From [Clostridium] aminophilum DSM 10710 (GTDB taxonomy: Bacteria; Bacillota; Clostridia; Lachnospirales; Lachnospiraceae): 64,000 nucleotides of DNA. The position numbers and the translations under genes were made by a program. Below the pieces are notes generated by a model. That model searched no databases. It worked only from the letters and a program-made list of their open reading frames with translations, and was not told where the DNA came from. This document shows positions 24,911-32,367 of this stretch, in pieces (positions within the stretch are counted from its first letter, which is position 1; the number at the start of each line of letters is the position of its first letter). Location of the stretch: assembly GCF_000711825.1 (NCBI RefSeq), contig NZ_JONJ01000017.1, positions 1-64,000 of the forward strand, written 5' to 3'.

Positions 24911-25432
24911 ATGCGCAGATCTTCAACAGCAAAAGAAGTGGCGTTGTGCGGACTGATGATCGCTGCGGCATTTATATTCAGTTACGTAGAGTCAATGATA
25001 CCGATCAATCTCGGTGTGCCGGGAGTAAAAGCAGGACTTGCGAATCTGGTTACGATCGTAAGTCTTTTCCTTTTGGGAGCAAAACGGACGGCTGCCATTA
25101 CGCTGATCCGCGTGGCTCTGGTCGGTTTTACCTTTGGAAGTCTTTCGATGATGATGTACGGCATGGCCGGAGCAGTGCTTAGTTTTACGGTCATGGTGCT
25201 TCTCCGGAAAACCGATTTTCTCGGGATTGAGGGGATCAGTATCTCGGGCGGCATTGCACATAATGTCGGACAGCTGGCGGTGGCGGCGATGGTGCTGGAG
25301 AGCGGAAGGATTTTTTATTACCTTCCGATCCTTCTGATTGCGGGCGCGATTGCGGGACTTGTGATCGGTGTTGCGGGAGCGCTGATGATTGTCCGGCTCC
25401 GGCCGCTGATTGACAAAGACCGGATATCATAA
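24911..25432 (+). CDS. Gx transporter family membrane protein
   Basis: 173 residues, ATG 24911 behind AAGGAG. Five to six hydrophobic segments; the family pattern is seen in ALCGLMIAAAFIFSYVES, NLGVPGVKAGLANLVTIVSLFLLG and ISGGIAHNVGQL. Members were earlier labelled heptaprenyl diphosphate synthase component I, but they look like ECF-type S components. They co-occur with NusG-II and ApbE proteins, as here, which suggests handling of a quinone, flavin or related precursor. Substrate unproven. Confidence 0.85.
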   Translation: MRRSSTAKEVALCGLMIAAAFIFSYVESMIPINLGVPGVKAGLANLVTIVSLFLLGAKRTAAITLIRVALVGFTFGSLSMMMYGMAGAVLSFTVMVLLRKTDFLGIEGISISGGIAHNVGQLAVAAMVLESGRIFYYLPILLIAGAIAGLVIGVAGALMIVRLRPLIDKDRIS

Positions 25433-25493
25433 TATTATAAATACATATAGTATTAGTAGGATATATTCAAAACAATCAAAGGAGAATTCATAT

Positions 25494-25931
25494 ATGAAGA
25501 TTTCGACGAAGGGAAGATATGCGCTTCGAATGCTGCTGGATCTGGCAGAGCATCGGAATGAAGGCTTTATCGCGCTGAAGGATATTGCGGAGCGACAGGA
25601 TATTTCCAAAAAGTATCTGGAGCAGATCGTTCCGATTCTGAACAAGTCGGATATCCTGGTCTCCAACCGCGGATTTCAGGGCGGTTATCAGCTTGCGCAG
25701 GAACCGGACCGGATCACGGTGGGGGAGATCCTGCGTCTGACCGAGGGAAGTCTTGCGCCGGTTGCGTGTCTGGCGACCAATGTGGTCAACTGTTCGAGAA
25801 GCGATTTCTGTGAGACGCTCCCGGTGTGGAAGGGTCTGAATGATGTGATCAATCAGTATCTGGACGGGATTACGCTGGCGGACATCGTCGACCAGTATCA
25901 CAGCGCCGAAACCGATAATTATGTGATCTGA
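25494..25931 (+). CDS. Rrf2 family transcriptional regulator (IscR/CymR-like)
   Basis: 145 residues from ATG 25494 behind AAAGGAGAA; the same frame is open upstream but without a site. The winged helix starts MKISTKGRYALRMLLDLAEH, with DISKKYLEQIVPIL as recognition region and NRGFQGGYQLA as wing. Three cysteines follow in VACLATNVVNCSRSDFCET, the arrangement that in IscR-type proteins holds an iron-sulfur cluster. cysK lies just downstream in convergent orientation, which recalls CymR, the cysteine metabolism repressor of Firmicutes. Which of the two roles applies is open. Confidence 0.88.
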   Translation: MKISTKGRYALRMLLDLAEHRNEGFIALKDIAERQDISKKYLEQIVPILNKSDILVSNRGFQGGYQLAQEPDRITVGEILRLTEGSLAPVACLATNVVNCSRSDFCETLPVWKGLNDVINQYLDGITLADIVDQYHSAETDNYVI

Positions 25932-26046
25932 TGCGGAAAATACCAAAAAAAGAGTGAAAATCATCGGAATCCGGACCGGAAAACAGGGGAAGGATTCCAA
26001 TACGGGCGATGAATACAGTGTCCGATGTAAGGGCAACAATATAGAA

Positions 26047-26104
26047 AACGGTGATGAGTTTTCGGAAATTCCAATGCGATTCCGGAAGTTCATCACCGTT
26101 TTTT
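26047..26104 (+). terminator. Terminator of the Rrf2 gene
   Basis: Stem AACGGTGATGA...TTTCGGAAATT with its complement ATTCCGGAAG-TTCATCACCGTT, followed by TTTT. Confidence 0.8.
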
Positions 26105-26179
26105 GACTATGTTATCGTGATAAAGCCGGTTTCGGATTCGGAATTCTGTCAGAATGCTGAACGGAAGTCAGTGAATCGA

Positions 26180-26284
26180 GATTCAGCGCCTCAGGATTCA
26201 GCGGACCGGGACTCGGCGGACTGGGATTCGGCGCCTCATGATTCAGCGGACTGGGAGTCAACGAACCCGGATTCGGCGGAACGG
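26180..26284. repeat. 15-bp tandem repeat, seven units
   Basis: Units of the type GATTCAGCGGACTGG start every 15 bp from 26180. The frame 26051-26302 reads through them as DSA-containing pentapeptides, but that frame starts inside the terminator and has no ribosome binding site, so I treat the array as non-coding. Confidence 0.85.
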
Positions 26285-26300
26285 TATTTTGCCGGGACAT

Positions 26301-26338
26301 GAAAATGCGCAGGCACCGCTTTTTGCGGCGTCTGCGCG
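26301..26338 (-). terminator. Terminator of cysK
   Basis: On the minus strand GCGCAGACGCCGC and GCGGTGCCTGCGC pair around AAAAA, then ATTTTC follows. Confidence 0.7.
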
Positions 26339-26360
26339 TGAGCAAAGTGTATCCTGTTTC

Positions 26361-27290
26361 TTATGCCTCAAAGAGAGGAGTGGAAAGATAACGGTCACCG
26401 GTGTCCGGAAGAAGAGCGACAATGGTCTTACCCTTATTTTCCGGTCTCTTTGCAAGCTCGGCAGCGGCAAAGAGTGCGGCACCGGATGAGATGCCGACCA
26501 GAATTCCCTCGGTGTGCGCGATGTCCTTTCCGGCAGCGAAAGCATCGTCATTTTCAACCGGAATGATCTCATCATAGATTTCGGTATCCAGCGTGTCCGG
26601 AACAAATCCGGCACCGATTCCCTGAATCTTGTGCGGACCTGCGGTGCCTTGGGAGAGAACCGGAGAACCGGCCGGCTCAACCGCAACGATCTTCACGTTC
26701 GGATTCTGCTCTTTAAGGTACTTTCCGGTTCCGGAGATGGTACCGCCGGTTCCGACGCCGGCAACAAAGATATCCACGGCGCCGTCGGTATCCTTCCAGA
26801 TTTCCGGTCCGGTGGTGTCATAATGCGCCTGCGGATTGGCCGGGTTGGTGAACTGGCCCGGAATGAAGCTGTTCGGTGTCGCTGCGGCAAGTTCTTCCGC
26901 CTTGGCGATGGCACCCTTCATGCCCTTGGAACCGTCGGTCAGCACGAGTTCTGCGCCGTAAGCCTTGAGGAGAGCTCTCCGCTCCACACTCATGGTCTCC
27001 GGCATGGTGATGATGAGGCGGTAGCCCTTGGCAGCTGCGACAGCAGCGAGGCCGATGCCGGTATTGCCGCTGGTCGGCTCGATGATAACAGAGCCTTCTT
27101 TCAGAACTCCGCGCTTTTCCGCATCTTCGATCAGCGCCTTGCCGATACGGTCCTTCACGCTTCCGGCCGGGTTGAAGTATTCCAGCTTGACCAGAAGTTT
27201 TGCGTTCAGTTCATGAGAAGCCTCAAAGTTCTTCAGTTCTACGAGCGGTGTATTTCCGACAAGTTCTGTGATGCTATTGTAAATCGCCAT
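26361..27290 (-). CDS. cysK: Cysteine synthase A (O-acetylserine sulfhydrylase)
   Basis: 309 residues; ATG at 27288-27290 with AAGGAGG on the minus strand (longer in-frame starts lack one). It makes cysteine from O-acetylserine and sulfide with PLP. The PLP lysine lies in [11 protein letters not shown], followed by [11 protein letters not shown], the phosphate-binding [16 protein letters not shown] and [11 protein letters not shown]. The convergent Rrf2 regulator may be its controller. Transcription begins from a good promoter at 27361-27389. Confidence 0.95.
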   Translation of the reverse strand: MAIYNSITELVGNTPLVELKNFEASHELNAKLLVKLEYFNPAGSVKDRIGKALIEDAEKRGVLKEGSVIIEPTSGNTGIGLAAVAAAKGYRLIITMPETMSVERRALLKAYGAELVLTDGSKGMKGAIAKAEELAAATPNSFIPGQFTNPANPQAHYDTTGPEIWKDTDGAVDIFVAGVGTGGTISGTGKYLKEQNPNVKIVAVEPAGSPVLSQGTAGPHKIQGIGAGFVPDTLDTEIYDEIIPVENDDAFAAGKDIAHTEGILVGISSGAALFAAAELAKRPENKGKTIVALLPDTGDRYLSTPLFEA

Positions 27291-27360
27291 GGTCAGGTCC
27301 TCCTTGAAAAGATAGATGAAACAATCAATACACTTAAAACATATTGGTTTACTTGGCATT

Positions 27361-27389
27361 ATAATACCGTCGGTTTTATAATTTGTCAA
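27361..27389 (-). promoter_or_regulatory. cysK promoter
   Basis: Minus strand TTGACA (27384-27389), 17 bp, TATTAT (27361-27366), about 70 bp before the cysK start. Confidence 0.65.
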
Positions 27390-27460
27390 CAGGGAAATTG
27401 TGCCGGAGCGGAAAGTGTGGTAAACTGAATCCGTTCTGAACAGAAAAGGGGTACGTACAC

Positions 27461-27745
27461 ATGGTGACAAGAGAACTCACTCTTCGTAATCCGGACGGGC
27501 TCCATATTCACCCGTCACGCATGCTGGTGGAACTGGTGAAGAGCCATCGGTGCAGCTGCAGGATGGAATTCAAAGGAAGAGATGTCCGCATGGACTGCGT
27601 GGTATCGCTGGTATCGCAGGATATCCGCTGCGGAGATCCGTTTCTTCTGATCTGCGACGGTGACGACGAGATGGAAGCGCTGGAATCGATTACGGAGGCC
27701 GTGGAAAGCGGTTTGGGTGATCGAATCGACGTTCTGTCGATGTAA
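27461..27745 (+). CDS. HPr-like phosphocarrier protein
   Basis: 94 residues from ATG 27461 (AAAAGGGG upstream). The fold is that of HPr. The active-site segment reads [13 protein letters not shown]: the phosphorylatable histidine of GLHxRP is kept, but the arginine is a histidine and the following alanine a serine. Aligned with Bacillus HPr, the regulatory Ser46 site (KSIMG) reads DCVVS, with cysteine at the serine position. It is therefore an atypical HPr, perhaps a regulatory paralogue rather than the main sugar-PTS carrier. No other PTS gene is near. The folT riboswitch begins 18 bp after its stop. Confidence 0.8.
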   Translation: MVTRELTLRNPDGLHIHPSRMLVELVKSHRCSCRMEFKGRDVRMDCVVSLVSQDIRCGDPFLLICDGDDEMEALESITEAVESGLGDRIDVLSM

Positions 27746-27763
27746 CAGACAATTAAAGAAATT

Positions 27764-27959
27764 GCAGAGTAGAAATGAAGGCGCAAAGTGCCGAACGGAC
27801 GGGGAGTTGCCGTTCGGACGAAGATGCCGGCCATGGTTCCGATTCAAGGGGAAAATGCGGTAAACGTGTTGGATCCCGTTTTTCCGGGGGAAGGAGATCC
27901 CGGAGGATGGAGCGGAACGGCGAAGAGAGCATCGCGACCTTGATTTCGCATCCCGCTGC
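27764..27959 (+). promoter_or_regulatory. THF (tetrahydrofolate, folT) riboswitch with enlarged P4 arm
   Basis: The layout of the class is recoverable. P1: GCAG 27764-27767 with CTGC 27956-27959. P2: GAAATGAAGG 27772-27781 with CCTTGATTTC 27938-27947. Conserved junction GCGCAAAGTG. P3: CCGAACGG 27791-27798 with CCGTTCGG 27810-27817, enclosing an L3 loop with GGGGA. Then ACGAAG, and P4: GATGC 27823-27827 with GCATC 27929-27933. The J segment GCATCCCG (27948-27955) can pair with L3 as the pseudoknot. The 5' flank GAGTAGA-ATGAAGG-CGC resembles the Streptococcus example I remember. P4 is normally a short tetraloop hairpin; here it spans about 110 nt. A folate transporter follows, as expected. Confidence 0.75.
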
Positions 27960-27968
27960 TTACAGGAG

Positions 27969-28009
27969 AAACCTCCTCATGCGGCGGCTGTCGTTTTTGA
28001 AGGAGGTTT
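27969..28009 (+). promoter_or_regulatory. Expression platform of the folT riboswitch (SD-sequestering hairpin)
   Basis: AAACCTCCT (27969-27977) is complementary to AGGAGGTTT (28001-28009), which contains the folT ribosome binding site AGGAGG at 28001-28006. A competing AGGAG at 27964-27968 can instead capture CTCCT. The T-rich TTTTTCTT behind the stem would also let it act as a terminator. Confidence 0.65.
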
Positions 28010-28014
28010 TTCTT

Positions 28015-28587
28015 ATGAAAAAAACGTTTGCAGCCTATCGTTTATCCTTGAAAGAGTTTCGAAGGGTCCGGGTCATCACGGCGACGGCCATGCTGATGGC
28101 CGCTTCGATTGTCCTCGGATATTTTACGCTGGACATCGGACCGTATCTGAAGATCGGTTTCAGCACACTGGTCAATCAGATCGTCGCTCTGTTGTTCGGC
28201 CCCGTTGTCGGTGCGGTCTATAACGGACTGCTGGATGTCATCAAATATTTCATCAAGCCGACCGGGCCGTTCTTCCCGGGATTTACGGTATCGGCGATGA
28301 TTTCGGGACTGATCTATGGGACGGTGTTTTACCGGAAAAAGATTTCGTTTCGAAGGATTCTGGCTGCGGAATTCGCCGTATGTCTTCTGGTAAATGTGCT
28401 TCTCGGGACATATTGGCTTTCGCTGCTCTACGGAAAAGGTTTTCTCGCCCTTCTTCCGATGCGGGCGCTGAAGAATCTGATTCAGTGCCCGGTCAATGCG
28501 GTTCTGTTCCGGCTGCTTGCCGGACGGATGGAGGCGCTTGGCCTGTTCCGTACGTTCCGAGGTGAGGAGACAGGTGCCAGGGCGTAA
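28015..28587 (+). CDS. folT: Folate ECF transporter substrate-binding (S) component
   Basis: 190 residues from ATG 28015 behind AAGGAGG. Six hydrophobic segments; the signature FolT text ITATAMLMAASIVLGYFTL, PYLKIGFSTLVNQIVALLFGPVVGAVYNGLLDVIKYFIKP (read in pieces) and GTYWLSLLYGKGFLALLPMRALKNL is visible. It binds folates in the membrane and works with the shared ECF module EcfAA'T, which is not in this window. The THF riboswitch in its leader supports the substrate assignment. Confidence 0.93.
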   Translation: MKKTFAAYRLSLKEFRRVRVITATAMLMAASIVLGYFTLDIGPYLKIGFSTLVNQIVALLFGPVVGAVYNGLLDVIKYFIKPTGPFFPGFTVSAMISGLIYGTVFYRKKISFRRILAAEFAVCLLVNVLLGTYWLSLLYGKGFLALLPMRALKNLIQCPVNAVLFRLLAGRMEALGLFRTFRGEETGARA

Positions 28588-28635
28588 GAGGCCGGAATAC
28601 GGATCCGGAGTTCTGGCAGCGGGATCCGGGAGAAC

Positions 28636-28795
28636 GGGAGTGGTTAAAATCCGGGATTCGGGAAAACGGGAGCTGCTGAAATCCGGAATTCAGAAAATCG
28701 GGAGCTGCTGAAATCCGGAATTCAGAAAATCGGGAGTTGCTGAAATCCGGGAATCGGAAAACCGGGAGCTGCTGAAATCCGGGGATCGGGAAAAT
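28636..28795. repeat. 32-bp tandem repeat, five units
   Basis: Units start at 28636, 28668, 28700, 28732 and 28764; units 2 and 3 are identical (GGGAGCTGCTGAAATCCGGA then ATTCAGAAAATC). The length is not a multiple of three and the array is non-coding. It fills the gap between folT and the Mrp gene. Confidence 0.9.
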
Positions 28796-28867
28796 TTGTG
28801 ATGCGGGAAGATTTGTGCTACAATAATAGAATTGATTTAAAGACAGATAATACAGAGAGGATTATTT

Positions 28868-29683
28868 ATGGCAGATAAGTATAATGAACACGGCAGAAAA
28901 ATCCCGCAGCCGGATCCGAAGAATTTCCTGGCACCCCTTGCACCGGAGAGTTCGGTCAAGAAGGTAATCGGAATTGTCAGCGGAAAGGGCGGTGTCGGAA
29001 AATCTCTCGTGACATCCCTGATGGCATGCAAGATGAGACAGCGCGGATACAATGTGGGCATTCTGGATGCGGATATCACCGGACCGTCGATTCCGAAGAG
29101 TTTCGGAATCACGGGACAGCTGACGGTTGCAAATGAGAAACTTCTGGTTCCGAGAGAGTCGGAGACCGGAATTCACATCATTTCCGCCAATCTGGTTCTG
29201 GAGAAGGAGACCGAACCGGTGATCTGGAGAGGACCGGTCGTTTCCGGCGTGATCAAACAGTTCTGGAGCGAGGCGCTCTGGCAGGATATTGACTACATGT
29301 TTGTCGATATGCCGCCGGGCACGGGCGACGTTCCGCTGACGGTATTCCAGTCACTTCCGCTTGCGGGAATCATCATTGTGACTTCGCCGCAGGAACTGGT
29401 ATCCATGATCGTCGCAAAAGCAGTCAATATGGCAAAGAAGATGAATGTTCCGATCCTCGGTGTGGTGGAGAACATGAGCTATCTGGAGTGTCCGCACTGC
29501 GGAGAAAAGATTCCGGTATTCGGTGAGAGCCATCTGGATGAGACCGCAGCGGAGTACGGTGTGAACATTCTGGCAAGAATGCCGATGAACGTGGAAACCG
29601 CGAAGATGGTCGATCAGGGTAAAGTGGAATACGTGGAGGCACCGTGGCTGGACAATGCCGCGGACTGCGTAGAAAAAGCTTGA
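28868..29683 (+). CDS. Mrp/NBP35-type P-loop ATPase (iron-sulfur cluster carrier)
   Basis: 271 residues from ATG 28868 with AGAGAGGA upstream. The deviant Walker A GKGGVGKS is around residues 38-45, with DADITGPSIPKSFG, DMPPGTGDVPLTVFQSLP and the cluster-binding CPHC in ENMSYLECPHCGEKI. Mrp proteins bind a bridging [4Fe-4S] cluster and pass it to target enzymes. The N-terminal DUF59 domain of longer Mrp proteins is lacking, as is common in Clostridia. The alarmone synthetase gene follows 16 bp downstream. Confidence 0.93.
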   Translation: MADKYNEHGRKIPQPDPKNFLAPLAPESSVKKVIGIVSGKGGVGKSLVTSLMACKMRQRGYNVGILDADITGPSIPKSFGITGQLTVANEKLLVPRESETGIHIISANLVLEKETEPVIWRGPVVSGVIKQFWSEALWQDIDYMFVDMPPGTGDVPLTVFQSLPLAGIIIVTSPQELVSMIVAKAVNMAKKMNVPILGVVENMSYLECPHCGEKIPVFGESHLDETAAEYGVNILARMPMNVETAKMVDQGKVEYVEAPWLDNAADCVEKA

Positions 29684-29699
29684 TACGGAGATAATCAGA

Positions 29700-30404
29700 A
29701 TGAATGCGAATCCGAATCCGAATGGAGAACTCAGCCAGATTGCGATCAATGCGCCGGCCGAGTTTGAGGTTCCGGAGCTGCTTGCCGATCATCCGCAGCA
29801 GTTCCGTGAGAGTATGATGCGATATACATGTGCGATCCGGGAGGTAAAGACCAAACTGGAGGTTCTCAACGATGATCTGTCGGTGCGAAATTCCAGAAAC
29901 CCGATCGAAATGATGAAGACCCGCGTAAAGAAACCGGAAAGCATCATCGAGAAGCTTCAGCGCCGGGGACTTCCGGTTACGATTGAATCGATGGAACGGA
30001 ATCTGGACGATGTGGCGGGCGTCCGCGTGGTGTGCTCATTTATCGACGATATCTATGATATCAGCCGTATGCTGGCACATCAGGATGACATTAAGGTTAT
30101 TGCGGTGAAGGATTATATCCGGTCTCCGAAGGAGAACGGATATCGAAGCTATCACATGATCGTGGAGATCCCGGTCTTTTTTGCGGACCGGAAGCGTGAT
30201 ATGCGTGTGGAAGTGCAGATTCGTACAATCGCGATGGATTTCTGGGCAAGTCTGGAGCATCAGCTGAAATACAAGAAGCAGATGTCACCGGAGGATGCGC
30301 AGGAAATGGAAAATGATCTTCGGGAATGCGCCGAGACCATTGCCCAGACGGACTGGAGAATGGTGGATATCCGTCGCAAGATCGAAGACAAGGGGATTCT
30401 GTGA
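29700..30404 (+). CDS. Small alarmone synthetase (RelA/SpoT domain, RelP/RelQ-like)
   Basis: 234 residues from ATG 29700. A single ppGpp synthetase domain: RVKKPESIIEKLQRRG, DDVAGVRVVCSFIDDIYDI, KDYIRSPKENGYRSYHMIVE, VEVQIRTIAMDFWASLEHQLKYK. The hydrolase and the C-terminal regulatory domains of long RelA/SpoT proteins are missing, so it only synthesises (p)ppGpp from GTP/GDP and ATP. RelP and RelQ cannot be separated here with confidence. It is close behind the Mrp gene. Its terminator lies inside the 3' end of the convergent GNAT gene. Confidence 0.93.
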   Translation: MNANPNPNGELSQIAINAPAEFEVPELLADHPQQFRESMMRYTCAIREVKTKLEVLNDDLSVRNSRNPIEMMKTRVKKPESIIEKLQRRGLPVTIESMERNLDDVAGVRVVCSFIDDIYDISRMLAHQDDIKVIAVKDYIRSPKENGYRSYHMIVEIPVFFADRKRDMRVEVQIRTIAMDFWASLEHQLKYKKQMSPEDAQEMENDLRECAETIAQTDWRMVDIRRKIEDKGIL

Positions 30405-30420
30405 GAATCCCCCTGAATGA

Positions 30421-31221
30421 TCAGAAAAGATACATCGACAGGGTTTCCGTGACGCGGAACCCTGTTTTTTTATACAGATTGACCGCCGGTTCCGCGTCTT
30501 CCTCCACATGAAGCCAGAGGTGATCCACATGGCGGGACGCAAGATCGCGGAGAACCATGCGGAGCGCGGTTTCGCCGAGGTGCTTTCCGCGAAGCTTCGG
30601 CCTTACCTCAAAATTGAAGAAGCAGGCTCCCGTGCCCTGCGGAGTGAGATCTGCCCGGCAGAAGGCAGCGTCCGGAACGATGACGGGACCTTTCAGCGCA
30701 AACTGATAGAAGAGCTGGGAGGGTTCTTCCCGGGAAACGGTCATAAAGAGCGGCGGAACCTCATAATCCGTCGGATCCGACATGAATTTTTGCGGTGCCG
30801 GAAGATTCAGATCCATGCGGAACGAATCCGCAAGCTTCTCCGGATTGAGAGATTCCACGGCAAGCCGGGTGATGCGGTCGTCCGGACGGACACAGAAAAA
30901 GAAGTTTGTGTCGTTATACTCCGGATGGGAATACAGCTCGTCGATCATGGCGGAGAACAGACCGCGGCGCCGGTGTTCCGGGGATGTCATCATTTTTATC
31001 TCACAGGAGTCCGGATCAAGGCGGTACAGACCGAGCGCGGCGATAATCTCGTCATCTTCGGAGCCAAAGAAAAAAAGGCATTCCGGAACTTCCTTCGGCC
31101 AGGGAAGCATATCGGGATCTTCCGTATGGCAGATCTGACAGAGCCATTCCAGCGCTTTGAGTTCTTTGCGCGTGGCGGAAAATTCGGCGCGGGTTTTGAG
31201 AGAATAGACGGTATCGGACAT
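30421..31221 (-). CDS. GNAT acetyltransferase with two GNAT-like halves
   Basis: 266 residues; ATG at 31219-31221 behind AAAGGAG on the minus strand. The first half carries ALGLYRLDPDSCEIKMMTSPEHRRRGLFSAMIDEL, a clear acetyl-CoA-binding RRRG loop; the second half has FNFEVRPKLRGKHLGETALRMVLRDL and HLWLHVEEDAEPAVNLYKKTGF, again GNAT-like. Double-domain GNATs are often antibiotic or small-molecule N-acetyltransferases such as mycothiol synthase types, but the substrate is not predictable. Confidence 0.85.
   Translation of the reverse strand: MSDTVYSLKTRAEFSATRKELKALEWLCQICHTEDPDMLPWPKEVPECLFFFGSEDDEIIAALGLYRLDPDSCEIKMMTSPEHRRRGLFSAMIDELYSHPEYNDTNFFFCVRPDDRITRLAVESLNPEKLADSFRMDLNLPAPQKFMSDPTDYEVPPLFMTVSREEPSQLFYQFALKGPVIVPDAAFCRADLTPQGTGACFFNFEVRPKLRGKHLGETALRMVLRDLASRHVDHLWLHVEEDAEPAVNLYKKTGFRVTETLSMYLF
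30438..30473 (+). terminator. Terminator of the alarmone synthetase gene, inside the GNAT gene end
   Basis: ACAGGGTT-T-CCG and CGG-AACCCTGT around GACG, then TTTTTTT. On the minus strand the same bases encode the last residues of the GNAT protein. Confidence 0.8.
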
Positions 31222-31422
31222 AGGGACTCCTTTCTGCTGCCTGCGGATTTTGCTTTCTGAATATGAGTATAACACGCAGCGGCGCATCCTCATAGTTTTG
31301 GTTGAGTAAGGATATTTGACGTGATAGAATATCATCGAGGAGAATCTGCGGTTTTGTACCCGGAAGACCGGGATGAGATGACGGTGAGCGGGACGGAACG
31401 CAGGCTGGTTAGTGGAGTTATG

Positions 31423-32346
31423 ATGAATCTGTATGAAGCGATCGGGGTTCGGAGATCTGTTCGTAAGTATCGCAGAAAGATGATCACCGACAGTATGCGG
31501 GAGAGAATCCTGCGGTATTTTGATGAGACTCTTCGCCTGGATGATACGATCCCGGTGGAAGCCGAGATTCTGGACAATACGGAACGCAATGCTCCGGTTC
31601 GCGGTCTGATCCGGACAGAGGCACCGTACTTTCTGGCGGTCTGGTCCGGAGAAAAGGAGGGATATGCCGAGAATGCCGGCTATATCCTCGAACAGGTTGC
31701 GCTTTATCTGGAGTGCCACGGACTCGGGAGCTGTTTTTTCGGCCTGCTTCATCCGGTGATGAAAGACCGCGGCGGAAAAAGATTCGTCATGCTTCTCGGA
31801 TTCGGGTATCCCGAAGGAAGACTGACCAGAGACAGTCTCCGGGCAGATCGAATTCCTCTCAGAAAACTCTGTCTTTTTCGAAATGATCCGCCGGACCCTG
31901 TCCGGAAGGTTCTTCTCGCGGCAAGACTTGCCCCGTCAGCCCTCAATTTCCAGCCATGGAGATTTGCGGTGAACGGGAGCTGCGTCCATATTCTGGAAGA
32001 AAACAATCTGGAGACAAAACTTGTCGGAAAGACCATGACGGAAGTCAGTATGGGAATCATGCTTGCGCATATGATGATCGCAGCGGATGAAATGTGGCTT
32101 TCCATGGACATGAAAAAAGACGAAGCGTCCGCGCTTCGCCTGGATCTCCGCGGACTGAAGATGAAGAATCTCCGGTATGTCCGGACGATTCTCTTCCGGC
32201 AGGAGGAAGAGAGACTGCCGGAGGAAAATGCGCCGGATAAACAGATACCGGAAGAAAAGCCGGCAGAGGAAAGAATTCCGGATAAACAGATGCCGGAAGA
32301 AAAGCCGGCGGAGGAAAAGACGCCGGGGAAAAACGAAGATATATAA
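31423..32346 (+). CDS. Nitroreductase-family protein with repetitive charged tail
   Basis: 307 residues; ATG 31423 has TGGAG 5 bp upstream (ATG 31420 is too close). The FMN-binding nitroreductase pattern appears as EAIGVRRSVRKYRRK at the start, ECHGLGSCFFGLLH, MLLGFGYPEG and ARLAPSALNFQPWRF. It resembles the TM-nitroreductase group found in Clostridia. The electron donor and substrate are unknown. The last ~45 residues are two repeats of PDKQxPEEKPAEE(R/K), encoded by a 45-bp duplication at about 32238-32325. It is followed closely by pyrF. Confidence 0.85.
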   Translation: MNLYEAIGVRRSVRKYRRKMITDSMRERILRYFDETLRLDDTIPVEAEILDNTERNAPVRGLIRTEAPYFLAVWSGEKEGYAENAGYILEQVALYLECHGLGSCFFGLLHPVMKDRGGKRFVMLLGFGYPEGRLTRDSLRADRIPLRKLCLFRNDPPDPVRKVLLAARLAPSALNFQPWRFAVNGSCVHILEENNLETKLVGKTMTEVSMGIMLAHMMIAADEMWLSMDMKKDEASALRLDLRGLKMKNLRYVRTILFRQEEERLPEENAPDKQIPEEKPAEERIPDKQMPEEKPAEEKTPGKNEDI

Positions 32347-32367
32347 TTGCAGGAAAGGATGTACATT

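Noticed and set aside
26051-26302. Apparent pentapeptide-repeat protein (DSA units)
   Set aside because: The frame starts within the terminator of the Rrf2 gene and has no ribosome binding site; the 15-bp unit makes every frame look repetitive.
27840-28000. TPP or other riboswitch class for the folT leader
   Set aside because: No CTGAGA/ACCTGATC pair of a TPP element. The pairing scheme fits the THF class instead.
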